Below, piece after piece: positions 25,071-34,308 of a stretch of DNA of 64,000 bases. Made by a program: the position numbers and the translations under genes. Source of the DNA: Actinopolymorpha rutila. GTDB lineage: Bacteria > Actinomycetota > Actinomycetes > Propionibacteriales > Actinopolymorphaceae. Below the pieces are notes generated by a model. It saw nothing but the letters and a program-made list of their open reading frames with translations, had not been told where the DNA came from and ran no database searches. Location of the stretch: contig NZ_JACBZH010000001.1 in assembly GCF_013407855.1 (NCBI RefSeq), positions 3,286,001-3,350,000 of the forward strand. The letters are read 5' to 3'. Each line of letters begins with the position of its first letter. Positions within the stretch are counted from its first letter, which is position 1.

Positions 25071-26209
25071 GTCCAGAAGTCCCGCATCACCGGCGGCGCC
25101 TCCGGGCTGTCCATCGCCACCTGCGTGAGCAGCAGCGAGATCGTGCCGCTCGCGGGGGAGATGTAGGCCGAGGTTCCGCTGCCGCCGGTCCAGCCGTAGC
25201 GCCCGGGTTGGTTCCACGGCCGGGTGGGCGCGAGGTCGACCGAGCCGCCGTACCCCCATCCCTGTCCGTCCAGGAACAGCTCACCGAGGTCGCGCTGGGC
25301 CCGCGTCAGGTGGTCGGTCGTCATGTGCCGTAGGGACTCGGTTGACAGCACCCGGCGGCCCTCGTGCGCGCCGCCGGCGAGCAGCATCCGCGCGAAGCGG
25401 AGCCAGTCGTCGGCGGTACTGACCAGGCCCCCGGCTCCGGACGGGAACGCGGGCAGGCTGCTCCACTGCCCGTCGGGAGCGTCCGCCAGCGCCGGCCCGC
25501 CGCCGTCGGGAGCGTTGCGGTACATGCTGGTGAACCGACCGAGCTTGCCGGCGGGCACCGCGAACCCGGTGTCTGCCATGCCGAGTGGCTCGAACAGCCG
25601 CTCGGCGAGGAAGTCCGGCAGCGACTGGCCGGTGACCCGGCTGATCAGCAGGCCCTGGAGGTCGGAGCAGGTGTTGTACAGCCATGCCTCACCCGGCTGG
25701 TAGAGCAGCGGAACGCGCGACAGCGCTGCCAGCCAGGCGTCCGGGGGGTCGACGTGCTGCGGGTCGAGGCCGCTCTTCTGCACCTCGAAGATCAGGCCGA
25801 TCGCCGGCAGGGTGAAGTCGGATGGGAATCCCCAGCCGGCTCGGGAGCTGAGCACGTGCTCGACGGTGATCGGCCGCACGGCCGGCACCACGTCGTCGAC
25901 GGGACTGCCCGGCGTACGCACAACAACCGGCTCGGCGAGCTCGGGCAGCCACTTGCCGATCGGGTCGTCCAGGCCGACCTGGCCGCCCTCCAGCAGCAGC
26001 ATCATGCCGGCGGCTGTGACCTGCTTGGTGAGCGAGGCGATCCGGAAGATCGTGTCCCTCGCCATCGGCGCGGTGCCCTCGACGTCGACCGAGCCGGCGA
26101 CCGCCAGCTCCAGGTTGTCGCCCCGGGCCACGACGGCGACGGCGCCCGGCACGGTGCCGTTGCCGTTGCCGACATGCGTACTCAACAGGTCGTTCAGGTC
26201 ACCACTCAT
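25046..26209 (-). CDS. Serine hydrolase, beta-lactamase / class C esterase family
   Basis: 387 residues from the ATG complementary to 26207-26209, preceded by AGAAGGCGGA. SxxK motif SLTK (about residue 60) and a YNT-type tyrosine motif (LYNTCSDLQG) are present, and the GWTGGSGTSAY near the C-terminus occupies the third motif place. No secretion signal is seen, so a cytoplasmic esterase or peptidase of the penicillin-binding-protein-like superfamily is more likely than a resistance beta-lactamase. A 16-nt palindrome lies 35 nt upstream. It is the first gene of an accessory segment absent from the usual core order. Confidence 0.85.
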
Positions 26210-26243
26210 CGGTCCGCCTTCTCCTGGCTCTCGGTGAGCCGTC

Positions 26244-26259
26244 GACCGAATGGTCGGTC
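26244..26259. promoter_or_regulatory. Palindrome GACCGA-ATGG-TCGGTC, candidate operator
   Basis: A perfect 6-4-6 inverted repeat with a TetR-operator-like look, 35 nt upstream of the serine hydrolase start. No TetR gene is present in the window, so the binding protein would be encoded elsewhere. Chance occurrence of such a palindrome is possible in GC-rich DNA. Confidence 0.35.
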
Positions 26260-26351
26260 CCGGCTGGAAGAAAGACTGGCCCGGCCGCCGGAACTCATCG
26301 GCGCCGACACGCCGGAGGAGCCGTCGACGGGTGGTCAGCCGACGGAGGTGT

Positions 26352-26675
26352 TCAGGGACGGATGGTGCCGCCGCAGCGCCAGTAGACGCCGTGGTTGTCG
26401 CGGGCGAGCAGGCCCTCGTCGACGAGATACCTTCGCAGCGCCGCCTGGTCGTCGTACACCCGGAGCAAGGTCTCGTTGACGACGGGTTCGGGGTAACGAA
26501 CGCCGGGCTCGAACAGCTGGGCCACGTGGTCCAGCAGCCGCCGGCGCCGGCCCGACCTCGCCGGCATCGCGGTGATCCGCCCTTCCCGGACGAAGGCACG
26601 GAACAGCTTCTCGGTGTCGGGATCGGCGTCGGCAGGGAGGGCCAACCTGCCGTCGGTCGTCGGTTCGGTTCCCAC
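26352..26675 (-). CDS. DUF2087 domain protein
   Basis: 107 residues from the GTG at 26675, which has GGAAGG about 9 nt upstream. The segment GRITAMPARSGRRRRLLDHVAQLFEPGVRYPE...NETLLRVYDDQAALRRYLVDEGLLAR matches DUF2087 (PF09860), a winged-helix-like domain often found alone or fused to ArsR-type DNA-binding domains. It may be a small DNA-binding protein, but no target is evident. The gene lies between the serine hydrolase and the HTH-Ig protein on the same strand. Confidence 0.78.
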   Translation of the reverse strand: MGTEPTTDGRLALPADADPDTEKLFRAFVREGRITAMPARSGRRRRLLDHVAQLFEPGVRYPEPVVNETLLRVYDDQAALRRYLVDEGLLARDNHGVYWRCGGTIRP

Positions 26676-26803
26676 GAGGCACCACCTTCCGGCCACTGAC
26701 GGTACGACGTCCAGCCGACAACCAGCCACCAGCTACCGGCCAGGCACCACCGCGCCACCCGACGGCGCCGTCCCCGCGTCCCGACCCGCCTCCCCGCGTG
26801 ACC

Positions 26804-27514
26804 CTAGTGGGAGCGACCGTCGTCGAGCACGGTGATGGACAACAGGACTCCCGCGTGGTCGGTGTGGGGGAAGTAGAGGTACCCATCGGCGTCGGCGAAC
26901 TTGAAGTGCGCCACGGAGGTGCCCGGGATGACGTGCGCCTTGCAGGGAACGCTGATGTCGACCTCCTCGCCGGGCTGGGTGTCCGGGATCGGGGTCAGCC
27001 GCGGGGTGGCCACCTGCCCGGCCGCGACCAGCGTGCCGAGCCGCATCAGGTAGCGGGCGGTCCAGCGAACCGAACCCGCGTTGCGGAGCCGCCAGGTCTT
27101 GGTGAACGTCTGCGAGGGCCGCATCAGGGTGCCGTCGGGAACGGTGACGTCGGCGACCCATTCGCTGCGGTCTCCGGGAACCGGCCTGCTCGGCACGGGC
27201 CTGCTCGGCGCGCGGCGCTGCGGGGAGGTGAGCCGTCTGTGCCGCTCCTCGTGCCGCATGTCCTCGTAGTAGGCGTTGAGAATGTTGTTCGCGTTGAGCA
27301 CGGTGTCCCAGGTGTGCACCAGGGCCTCACCTGGTATCTGGACCCCGCGCTCGGCCTGCCCGATCGTGGTGACCGAGCAGTTGGACAGGGCCGCCATCGC
27401 GGCCAGCCCGATTCCGTTGATGTGCCGGAGCTCGCGCAGCTGCGCGCCGAAGCGTTCCTTCGCGTTCGTCGGCGCCGGCAGCGGCTTCTCCGGCCGGCCA
27501 CGACGGCCAGTCAT
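26804..27514 (-). CDS. HTH (XRE-type) protein with NBR1-like Ig domain
   Basis: 236 residues from the ATG at 27514, preceded by a GGGGGGATGGG ribosome site. Residues about 18-75 form an XRE-type helix-turn-helix (ERFGAQLRELRHINGIGLAAMAALSNCSVTTIGQAERG). A Pro/Arg linker leads to a beta-rich domain (about 120-232) with TFTKTWRLRNAGSVRW, the hallmark of the FW/NBR1-type Ig-like domain first known from the autophagy receptor NBR1. Bacterial versions exist, but their job is poorly known. A divergent SDR gene starts 205 nt away across an A/T-richer gap (TATTTAT on the minus strand near 27550), so it may regulate itself or that gene. Confidence 0.8.
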   Translation of the reverse strand: MTGRRGRPEKPLPAPTNAKERFGAQLRELRHINGIGLAAMAALSNCSVTTIGQAERGVQIPGEALVHTWDTVLNANNILNAYYEDMRHEERHRRLTSPQRRAPSRPVPSRPVPGDRSEWVADVTVPDGTLMRPSQTFTKTWRLRNAGSVRWTARYLMRLGTLVAAGQVATPRLTPIPDTQPGEEVDISVPCKAHVIPGTSVAHFKFADADGYLYFPHTDHAGVLLSITVLDDGRSH

Positions 27515-27718
27515 CCCATCCCCCCGGTGGAATTGATTAGCTCTCGCCGCATAAATACACCTCGATCTACCGTTACGTCCATCGGGTGTGTGGGGTGGGG
27601 ACAGCAACGACACCCGACAGGGGGGAGAGGGTGGGCCTGGCCGCCGCGGTGGCCGGGCCCCCGCCCACCGGCCGGGACCCCGCCGGCGTAGGGCCGTAGG
27701 GACGTACGGTAGGTCGGC

Positions 27719-28543
27719 ATGACCGACACCACTCCCACCTCGGCACCAGCAGGCGCAGCAAACACGGCGCCGTCCGGCGGCGGCATCGACCTGTCCGGCC
27801 GGACGGCCGTGGTCACCGGCGGCGCCAGCGGCATCGGCCGGGCCTGCGTCCGCCGGCTCGCCCTCGCCGGCGCCCACGTGGTCGTGCTGGACCTCGACGC
27901 CGACGGTGCCACGGCGGCGGCTGCCGAGGTGGGCGGACAGGCGCACCCGGTCGACCTCGGCGACCCGGCCGGGCTGGACGCCCTCGAACGACTGGACGCG
28001 CTCCGCGAGGCCGACATCCTGGTCAACAACGCGGGCCTGCAACACGTCGCGCCGGTGGAGGAGTTCCCGGTGGAGAAGTTCGCGCTGATCCAGCGGGTGA
28101 TGCTGGAGGCGCCGTTCCGGCTGGCGCGGCTCGTCCTCCCCGGCATGTACGAGCGGGGGTGGGGACGGCTGGTGCACGTCTCCTCCGCGCACGGCCAGCG
28201 GGCCTCGGCGTACAAGTCTGCCTATGTCGCGGCCAAGCACGGCCTGGAAGGCCTGTCGAAGGTGCTCGCGCTGGAGGCCGCCGGTCGCGGTGTCACGTCC
28301 AACACGATCTGCCCGGGGTACGTCCGAACACCGCTGGTGGAAAAGCAGCTCGCCGCCCAGGCCCAGGCGCACGGCGTGCCGGAGGAGCAGGTGCTCGAGG
28401 ACGTGCTCCTGGCCCGCACACCGCTCAAGCGCCTGGTCGAACCCGACGAGGTGGCCGAGCTGGTGGCGTTCGTGTGCGGACCCGCCACCACGTCCCTGAC
28501 CGGTGTGGCGCTCACCCTCGACGGCGGCTGGACCGCCTCCTGA
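27719..28543 (+). CDS. Short-chain dehydrogenase, 3-hydroxybutyrate dehydrogenase-like
   Basis: 274 residues. Classical SDR features: cofactor motif TGGASGIG (about residue 38), NNAG, catalytic Ser in HVSSAHG and the YVAAK catalytic pair. The segment NTICPGYVRTPLVEKQ with EEQVLEDVLLARTPLKR is characteristic of 3-hydroxybutyrate dehydrogenases, which convert 3-hydroxybutyrate to acetoacetate with NAD. The first roughly 22 residues (Thr/Ala/Pro-rich) are extra. It is followed 22 nt later by a GNAT gene, probably in one transcript. Confidence 0.85.
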   Translation: MTDTTPTSAPAGAANTAPSGGGIDLSGRTAVVTGGASGIGRACVRRLALAGAHVVVLDLDADGATAAAAEVGGQAHPVDLGDPAGLDALERLDALREADILVNNAGLQHVAPVEEFPVEKFALIQRVMLEAPFRLARLVLPGMYERGWGRLVHVSSAHGQRASAYKSAYVAAKHGLEGLSKVLALEAAGRGVTSNTICPGYVRTPLVEKQLAAQAQAHGVPEEQVLEDVLLARTPLKRLVEPDEVAELVAFVCGPATTSLTGVALTLDGGWTAS

Positions 28544-28565
28544 CGGATGCCCGTAGGGTGCCCGG

Positions 28566-29114
28566 GTGTCCTCGCGCCCAGATGTGGCTCTGCGCCCCCT
28601 GGAGCCAACCGACTGGCCGGCCGTCCACTCCTGGTCCAGCCTGCCCGAGGTCTGCCGCTTCCAGCCGTGGGGCCCCAACTCCGAGGCCGACGCGGAGGAG
28701 TTCGTCCGGGCGGCGGCCGACGCGTGGTCCGCGCGACCCCGGCTACGGGAGCCGTACGCCGCGCTGGTCGACGGCGAGGTGCTCGGCATGGGCGAGCTGC
28801 ACCTCGGCCTGGCCGCCCGGCACCGGCAGGGCGAGATCTCCTACATCGTCCATCCCAGGGTGTGGCGCCGCGGCGTGGGTACGGCGATCGGCGCGGCCCT
28901 GCTGCGGATCGGGTTCGCCGAACGCGGGCTGCACCGGATCGCCGCCACCTGCGACCCGCGTAACGCGGGGTCGGCCGCGGTCCTGCGCCGGCTCGGCATG
29001 GCGTACGAGGGCAGGCTCCGGCACACCACGCTGCTGCGCGACGGGTGGCGGGACTCCGAGACGTTCAGCATCCTCGAGGAGGAGTGGCGCGGGATGCCCG
29101 CGGCCGACGCGTGA
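28566..29114 (+). CDS. GNAT family N-acetyltransferase (RimJ/RimL-like)
   Basis: 182 residues from GTG 28566. The N-terminal LRPLEPTDWPAVHSW, central EISYIVHPRVWRRGVGTAIGAALLRIGF (acetyl-CoA pyrophosphate loop) and NAGSAAVLRRLGMAYEGRLR segments define the GNAT fold of the RimJ/RimL branch. These acetylate protein N-termini, small amines or antibiotics; the substrate is unknown here. The end lies 23 nt from the convergent HTH-MurA gene. Confidence 0.88.
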   Translation: MSSRPDVALRPLEPTDWPAVHSWSSLPEVCRFQPWGPNSEADAEEFVRAAADAWSARPRLREPYAALVDGEVLGMGELHLGLAARHRQGEISYIVHPRVWRRGVGTAIGAALLRIGFAERGLHRIAATCDPRNAGSAAVLRRLGMAYEGRLRHTTLLRDGWRDSETFSILEEEWRGMPAADA

Positions 29115-29137
29115 CGACGGCCCGCGCCACACTCGAT

Positions 29138-30664
29138 CTAGATGTCGCGGAACGACTCGATCTGCGCGCCGAGCTGGTTGAGGCGTTCGGCGAGGTCCTC
29201 GTACCCGCGGTTGATGACGTAGATGTTGCGCAGCACCGAGGTGCCCTTGGCGGCCAGCATCGCCAGCAGGATGCACACCGCGGGGCGCAGGGCCGGCGGG
29301 CAGATGACCTCCGTGCCCGACCAGTGGGTCGGCCCGTCGACGTAGATCCGGTGCGGGTCGGCCAGCCGGACCCGGCCGCCGAGCTTGTTCAGCTCGGTGA
29401 GGTGGATCGCGCGGTTCTCGTACACCCAGTCGTGGATCAGCGTGGTGCCGTTGGCGGCCGCGGCGATCACCGCGAAGAACGGCACGTTGTCGATGTTCAG
29501 GCCGGGGAACGGCATCGGGTGGATCTTGTCGATCGGCGCACGCAGCGTGGACGGGTAGACGGTCACGTCGACCAGCCGGGTCCGGCCGTTGTGGGAGGCG
29601 TACTCCTCGCTGCGGGTGAAGTGCAGGCCCATCTCCTCCAGCTGGGCCAGCTCGATCTCCATGAACTCGATCGGGACCCGTCGGACGGTGAGCTCGGAGT
29701 CGGTGACGATCGCCGCGGTGATCAGGCTCATCGCCTCGATCGGGTCCTCCGAGGGCGCGTAGTCGACGTCGCGGTCGATGGCCGGCACTCCGTGCACGGT
29801 GAGGGTGGTGGTGCCGATGCCGTCGATGCGGACGCCGAGCTCGGCCAGGTAGAAGCAGAGGTCCTGGACCATGTAGTTGGGGCTGGCGTTGCGGATGACG
29901 GTGACGCCGTCGTGGCGGGCCGCGGCGAGCAGGGCGTTCTCGGTCACGGTGTCGCCGCGCTCGGTCAGCACGATCGCGCCGGGTGAGACGGTGCGGTCGA
30001 CCTCGGCGTGGTAGTAGCCCGAGGTCGCCTTGACCTCCAGGCCGAACTTCCGCAGCGCGACCATGTGCGGCTCGACCGTGCGGGTGCCGAGGTCGCAGCC
30101 ACCGGCGTACGGCAGTTGGAAGCGGTCCTCGCGGTGCATGAGCGGGCCGAGGAACATCAGCACGCTGCGGGTGCGCCGGGCGGCCGCGACGTCCATGCCG
30201 GCCAGGTCGAGGGTGGCGGGCGGGACGATCTCCAGGTCGTTGTTCTCGTTCAGCCAGCGGGTGCGGACGCCGATGCTGTGCAGGACCTCGAGGATGCGGT
30301 TGACCTCCTCGATCCGGGCCACCTGGCGCAGCGTCGTCCGGCCGTGGTTGAGCAGCGACGCGCACAGCAGGGCCACGCAGGCGTTCTTGCTGGTCTTGAC
30401 GTCGATGCTGCCGGACAGCTCCCGCCCACCGACGACCCGCAGGTGCATGGGACCGGACGTGCCGAGCGACACGATCTCGCTGTCGAGCGCGTCTCCGATG
30501 CGGGCCAGCATCTCCAGGCTGAGGTTCTGGTGGCCGCGCTCGATCCGGTTGATGGCGCTCTGACTGGTGCCCAGCGTCTCGGCGAGCTGGGCCTGTGTCC
30601 AGCCGCGGTGCTGGCGTGCGTCCCGGATGAGCGTGCCGATGCGGCGTAGGTAGTCCTCGGTCAT
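29138..30664 (-). CDS. HTH-MurA fusion (UDP-GlcNAc 1-carboxyvinyltransferase-like with N-terminal XRE domain)
   Basis: 508 residues. Residues about 8-65 are an XRE helix-turn-helix (LIRDARQHRGWTQAQLAETL, TSQSAINRIERG). From about 73 on the protein is a complete EPSP/MurA fold: HLRVVGGRELSGSI, the Lys93-Asn94 pair in TSKNA, the loop YAGGCDLGTR with Cys190 at the place of the fosfomycin-target cysteine, and the Asp in PFPGLNIDN. MurA transfers enolpyruvate from PEP to UDP-GlcNAc. Catalytic residues look intact, so this could be a regulated second MurA or a repurposed sensor that binds UDP-GlcNAc/PEP. A TCACATGTGA palindrome lies 17 nt upstream of the start. A separate housekeeping murA is presumably elsewhere. 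Confidence 0.88.
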   Translation of the reverse strand: MTEDYLRRIGTLIRDARQHRGWTQAQLAETLGTSQSAINRIERGHQNLSLEMLARIGDALDSEIVSLGTSGPMHLRVVGGRELSGSIDVKTSKNACVALLCASLLNHGRTTLRQVARIEEVNRILEVLHSIGVRTRWLNENNDLEIVPPATLDLAGMDVAAARRTRSVLMFLGPLMHREDRFQLPYAGGCDLGTRTVEPHMVALRKFGLEVKATSGYYHAEVDRTVSPGAIVLTERGDTVTENALLAAARHDGVTVIRNASPNYMVQDLCFYLAELGVRIDGIGTTTLTVHGVPAIDRDVDYAPSEDPIEAMSLITAAIVTDSELTVRRVPIEFMEIELAQLEEMGLHFTRSEEYASHNGRTRLVDVTVYPSTLRAPIDKIHPMPFPGLNIDNVPFFAVIAAAANGTTLIHDWVYENRAIHLTELNKLGGRVRLADPHRIYVDGPTHWSGTEVICPPALRPAVCILLAMLAAKGTSVLRNIYVINRGYEDLAERLNQLGAQIESFRDI

Positions 30665-30680
30665 GGGGCGAGACCGTATC

Positions 30681-30690
30681 TCACATGTGA
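30681..30690. promoter_or_regulatory. TCACATGTGA palindrome, candidate operator of HTH-MurA
   Basis: A perfect 10-bp palindrome 17 nt upstream of the HTH-MurA start, overlapping a GAGATACGGT stretch (minus strand) that could be a -10 region. Further CATG half-sites lie at about 30700. The position fits autorepression by the protein's own XRE domain; this is inference. Confidence 0.45.
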
Positions 30691-30766
30691 TGTCCTCGCA
30701 TGTCGCGTCCCGGCGTGTCGCGGTATGAACTGCCTCACGCCCGGTTGGAAATTGCGGCTCGTGACG

Positions 30767-31846
30767 TCACGAGGCGTCAGTGACCTCACCGCGGCGACTA
30801 GCCGACGCTGACGGCCGAAGCGCCTCGACCGCCCTGTCAACGTCGTCCACGGTGGAGTAAAGGTGGAACGATACGCGGACCTGACCGTTCCGCAAGCCGG
30901 CTCGGATCCCGGCGGCGGCCAGCCGTTCCTCGGCGCCGGGCAGGTCGACCGACACGATCGCCGAGTCACCCGCGGGCAGGCCGAGCCCCTCCCGGAACCG
31001 GTTCGCCAGCGCCACGTCGTGGGTGTGTACGCGGTCGACGCCGAGGTCGAGCAGCAGGTCCAGGGCGGGTGCGGCGCCGACGTAGCTGAACCACGCGGGC
31101 GAGATGTCGAGCCTCCGCGCGTCCCGCGCCAGCCGCAGCGGCGGCCCGTAGAAGGACGCCCCCACATCCTCCCCCGCGAACCATCCGGCCTGGATCGGGC
31201 GCAGCCGCTCGCGGACCGCCGGCGCGAAGTAGCCGAACGCGGCACCTCGCGGCGCCATCAGCCACTTGTACGCCGAGGCCACCACCACGTCGGCACGGGT
31301 CCACGCGCGGGGCAGCCACCCTGCCGCCTGACTGGCGTCGACGACCACCAACGCGCCGGCGTCGCGGCCCACCTCGACCAGCCGGTCGAAGTCGGCCACC
31401 TGACCGGTCGCCGACTGGACCGCGCTGAAAGCGACCACCGTGGTCCGCCGGTCGACGGACTGGACGAGCTCCTCGACCGGCACCGTCACCACCTCCACGC
31501 CCCGGTCGGCGTGCACCATCCAGGGGAAGAGGTTGGAGGTGAACTCCACGTCCGGCACGACCACCCGCGACCCCGCCGGGAGGGCCGCGGCGACCGGGGC
31601 GATCAGGCCGGACGTCGTACTCCCGATCGCGACGTCGGCGACCGGGGCGCCCACCAGCCGGGCGAACCCCTCCCGGGCCCGCCGGGTGGCGTCGTACCAG
31701 CACTCGGAGCCGTTGGTGCCGCGCCGCCACACCTCCAGCGCCTCCTGCAGGGCGTCCCAGGCCGGCCGGGGCGGGAGACCGAAACTGGCGGTGTTCAGCC
31801 AGCCGGGTTCGGCGTCGAACAGGTCCTGGGCGGCGGCGATGTCCAT
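30767..31846 (-). CDS. Class V aminotransferase (PLP-dependent)
   Basis: 359 residues from the ATG at 31846. Fold type I features are VVVDASQAAGWLPRAW (the Asp that contacts the PLP ring) and the Schiff-base lysine in VVASAYKWLMAPRG; the C-terminal RNGQVRVSFHLYSTVDDV holds the carboxylate-binding Arg. The family includes cysteine desulfurase-like and isopenicillin-epimerase-like enzymes. This one lacks the catalytic Cys loop of IscS/SufS, so a transaminase, epimerase or lyase role on an unknown amino acid is more likely. It is the last gene of the first accessory insert, followed divergently by ald. Confidence 0.85.
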   Translation of the reverse strand: MDIAAAQDLFDAEPGWLNTASFGLPPRPAWDALQEALEVWRRGTNGSECWYDATRRAREGFARLVGAPVADVAIGSTTSGLIAPVAAALPAGSRVVVPDVEFTSNLFPWMVHADRGVEVVTVPVEELVQSVDRRTTVVAFSAVQSATGQVADFDRLVEVGRDAGALVVVDASQAAGWLPRAWTRADVVVASAYKWLMAPRGAAFGYFAPAVRERLRPIQAGWFAGEDVGASFYGPPLRLARDARRLDISPAWFSYVGAAPALDLLLDLGVDRVHTHDVALANRFREGLGLPAGDSAIVSVDLPGAEERLAAAGIRAGLRNGQVRVSFHLYSTVDDVDRAVEALRPSASASRRGEVTDAS

Positions 31847-32073
31847 GGCCCCATCCTGCCGGGGACGGCCCGCCGGACCGCCGCCACCGGGGCCCGGCGG
31901 ACCCGCGGGATCGGCCGCGATCCAGCGCCACGCCTGTGGACGAAGCGGTGCGCCCACCCCGCCCGGTTTACACTCGCCCCGCCGCGACAGGTGCTCCCAG
32001 CCCCGTCGGCGGCGTACAGGCGGTACGGCAACGGAGCCGTGCCGCGTGAGCCAGCGGAAGGCGACGAGCGAGC

Positions 32074-33189
32074 GTGAAGATCGGTGTCCCCAAGGAAGTC
32101 AAGACCCACGAGTACCGCGTCGCACTGACGCCGGCGGGTGCTCACGAGCTGGTTCGGCACGGTCACCATGTGGTGGTCGAACGCGGCGCGGGTGAGGGGT
32201 CGTCGATCCCGGACCAGGAGTTCGAGCGGGCCGGCGCCAAGATCATCGACGGCGCCGACGACGTGTGGGCCGAGAGCGATCTGGTGCTCAAGGTGAAGGA
32301 GCCGATCGCTTCGGAGTACGCCCGGCTGCGCAAGGGCCAGGTTCTGTTCACCTACCTCCACCTCGCGGCCTCCCGGCAGCTCACCACCGCGCTGCTGGAG
32401 TCCGGCACGACCGCCATCGCGTACGAGACGGTGCAGTTGCCCGACGGCTCGCTCCCGCTGCTGGCGCCGATGAGCGAGGTGGCCGGCCGGCTGGCGCCGC
32501 AGGTGGGTGCGTACCACCTGATGAGCCAGGGCGGTGGGCGCGGCATCCTGATGGGCGGGGTCTCCGGCGTGTACGCCGCGAAGGTCGTGGTGATCGGCGC
32601 CGGCGTGTCCGGGCTGAACGCCGCCGCCATCGCGCTCGGCATGCAGGCCGAGGTCCTGCTGCTGGACAAGAACATCGAACGCCTCCGCCAGGCCGACCGC
32701 GTCTACCGCGGCCACCTGCAGACCGTGGCGTCCAACGCCTACGAGGTGGAGCGGGCCATTCTGGACGCCGACCTGGTCATCGGCGCCGTCCTCGTCCCCG
32801 GCGCGAAGGCGCCGACGCTGGTCAGCACCGAACAGGTGTCCCGGATGAAGCCGGGCAGCGTGCTGGTGGACATCTCCATCGACCAGGGCGGCTGCTTCGA
32901 GGACTCCCGGCCCACCACGCACGACGAGCCCACCTACCGCGTGCACGACTCGGTGTTCTACTGCGTGGCGAACATGCCCGGTGCGGTGCCGCACACCTCG
33001 ACGTACGCACTGACCAACGTCACGCTGCCCTACGTCCTCGAGCTCGCCGACCGGGGATGGCAGGAGGCCAGCCGGGCCGACCTCGCCCTCGGCCTCGGCC
33101 TGAACACCCACGAGGGGCACCTGGTCAACGCCGCGGTCGCGGAGGCGCACGGCCTGCCGCACACCGACTTCGCCGCGGTGGTGGCCTGA
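32074..33189 (+). CDS. ald: Alanine dehydrogenase
   Basis: 371 residues from GTG 32074, the expected length. [20 protein letters not shown] holds the pyruvate-binding Arg, VLKVKEP the catalytic-site Lys, YLHLAA the catalytic His, and [20 protein letters not shown] the NAD-binding loop. It interconverts L-alanine and pyruvate plus ammonia with NAD. One base separates its stop from the xerD start. In actinobacteria ald commonly sits near xerD and parA. Confidence 0.95.
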   Translation: MKIGVPKEVKTHEYRVALTPAGAHELVRHGHHVVVERGAGEGSSIPDQEFERAGAKIIDGADDVWAESDLVLKVKEPIASEYARLRKGQVLFTYLHLAASRQLTTALLESGTTAIAYETVQLPDGSLPLLAPMSEVAGRLAPQVGAYHLMSQGGGRGILMGGVSGVYAAKVVVIGAGVSGLNAAAIALGMQAEVLLLDKNIERLRQADRVYRGHLQTVASNAYEVERAILDADLVIGAVLVPGAKAPTLVSTEQVSRMKPGSVLVDISIDQGGCFEDSRPTTHDEPTYRVHDSVFYCVANMPGAVPHTSTYALTNVTLPYVLELADRGWQEASRADLALGLGLNTHEGHLVNAAVAEAHGLPHTDFAAVVA

Positions 33190-33190
33190 G

Positions 33191-34120
33191 GTGACCGCCA
33201 CGGGGGTGGAGCGGGCGGTCACCGGCTACCTCAACCACCTCAGCGTCGAACGCGGGCTGGCGGCCAACACGCTGGCGTCCTACCGCCGGGACCTGCGCCG
33301 GTACGCGGAGTTCCTGGCCGCGAGGGGGCTCGACCGGCCCGACCGGATCGGGCCCGCCGACGTCAGCGCGTTCCTCGTCCGGTTGCGGGAGGGCGACCCC
33401 GACCATCCGCCGCTCGGCCCGAGCTCGGCAGCGCGCACCGTGGTCGCCGTACGGGGGTTCCACAAGTTCGCGCACCGGGAGGGGCTGACCGGGGACGACC
33501 CGGCCCGGGAGGTGCGCCCGCCGGTGCCGCCGCGCCGGCTGCCGAAGGCGCTGCCGGTCGCCGACGTCGAACGCATTCTGGAGGCGTCCGGCGCCGGCGA
33601 CACCCCGCTGGCACTGCGCGACCGGGCGCTGCTCGAACTCCTCTACGGCACCGGCGCGCGTATCTCCGAGGCGGTCGGCCTGGACGTCGACGACCTCGAC
33701 CTGGAGTCCGGTGCGGTGCTGCTGCGCGGCAAGGGCGGGAAGGAACGGATCGTGCCGGTCGGTTCGTACGCCGGCAGGGCCGTCACCGCCTACCAGGTGC
33801 GGGCCAGACCCGCGCTCGCCGGCGGCGGCAAGGGCACCCCCGCGCTGTTCCTCAACGCCCGCGGCGGCCGGCTCTCCCGGCAGAGTGCGTGGACCGTCCT
33901 GCGGCACGCCGCCGAACGCGCGAACGTGCCCGCGGAGGTGTCGCCACACACGCTCCGGCACTCCTTCGCGACCCATCTGCTCGACGGCGGCGCGGACGTC
34001 CGGGTGGTGCAGGAACTCCTCGGGCACGCGTCGGTGACGACCACGCAGGTCTATACGCTCGTCACCGTCGACAAGCTGCGCGAGGTGTATGCCGCGACAC
34101 ACCCCCGGGCACGGGCGTGA
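33191..34120 (+). CDS. xerD: Tyrosine recombinase XerD
   Basis: 309 residues from GTG 33191, one base after the ald stop. An N-terminal SAM-like core-binding domain ([25 protein letters not shown]) is followed by the catalytic domain with Arg in [12 protein letters not shown], Lys in [35 protein letters not shown] (His and the nucleophile Tyr). This complete set, the length and the location next to parA-scpAB mark it as the chromosomal XerD that resolves chromosome dimers at dif with XerC, rather than a phage integrase. Confidence 0.93.
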   Translation: MTATGVERAVTGYLNHLSVERGLAANTLASYRRDLRRYAEFLAARGLDRPDRIGPADVSAFLVRLREGDPDHPPLGPSSAARTVVAVRGFHKFAHREGLTGDDPAREVRPPVPPRRLPKALPVADVERILEASGAGDTPLALRDRALLELLYGTGARISEAVGLDVDDLDLESGAVLLRGKGGKERIVPVGSYAGRAVTAYQVRARPALAGGGKGTPALFLNARGGRLSRQSAWTVLRHAAERANVPAEVSPHTLRHSFATHLLDGGADVRVVQELLGHASVTTTQVYTLVTVDKLREVYAATHPRARA

Positions 34121-34308
34121 AACCCAGGGTTGGCACTACGGTCGTATGCAGTACGGCGCATGTGCCGCCGGGATCGCTCGAGGACCGGCGGTGGCTCGGT
34201 GCCCCTGGCCTCCCCGCCGGGTCCACCGGCAGGTGAGACTAGAGTTCCCAAACCGCAGAGTCGCTGCCCGAGAAGGTGGGCCCGACGTGGCAGGAGGTTA
34301 CGCGAGCC
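34121..34308 (+). promoter_or_regulatory. xerD-parA intergenic region with probable promoter
   Basis: About 190 bp without a gene. A TAGAGT -10-like hexamer near 34240 and the AGGAGG ribosome site at 34292-34297 suggest that parA has its own promoter. I see no parS (TGTTTCACGTGAAACA-like) site. Confidence 0.4.

Noticed and set aside
33191..34120. Phage or island integrase
   Set aside because: Length, motifs and conserved neighbours fit chromosomal XerD; no phage genes are nearby.
34121..34308. parS centromere site near parA
   Set aside because: No TGTTTCACGTGAAACA-like palindrome is present.
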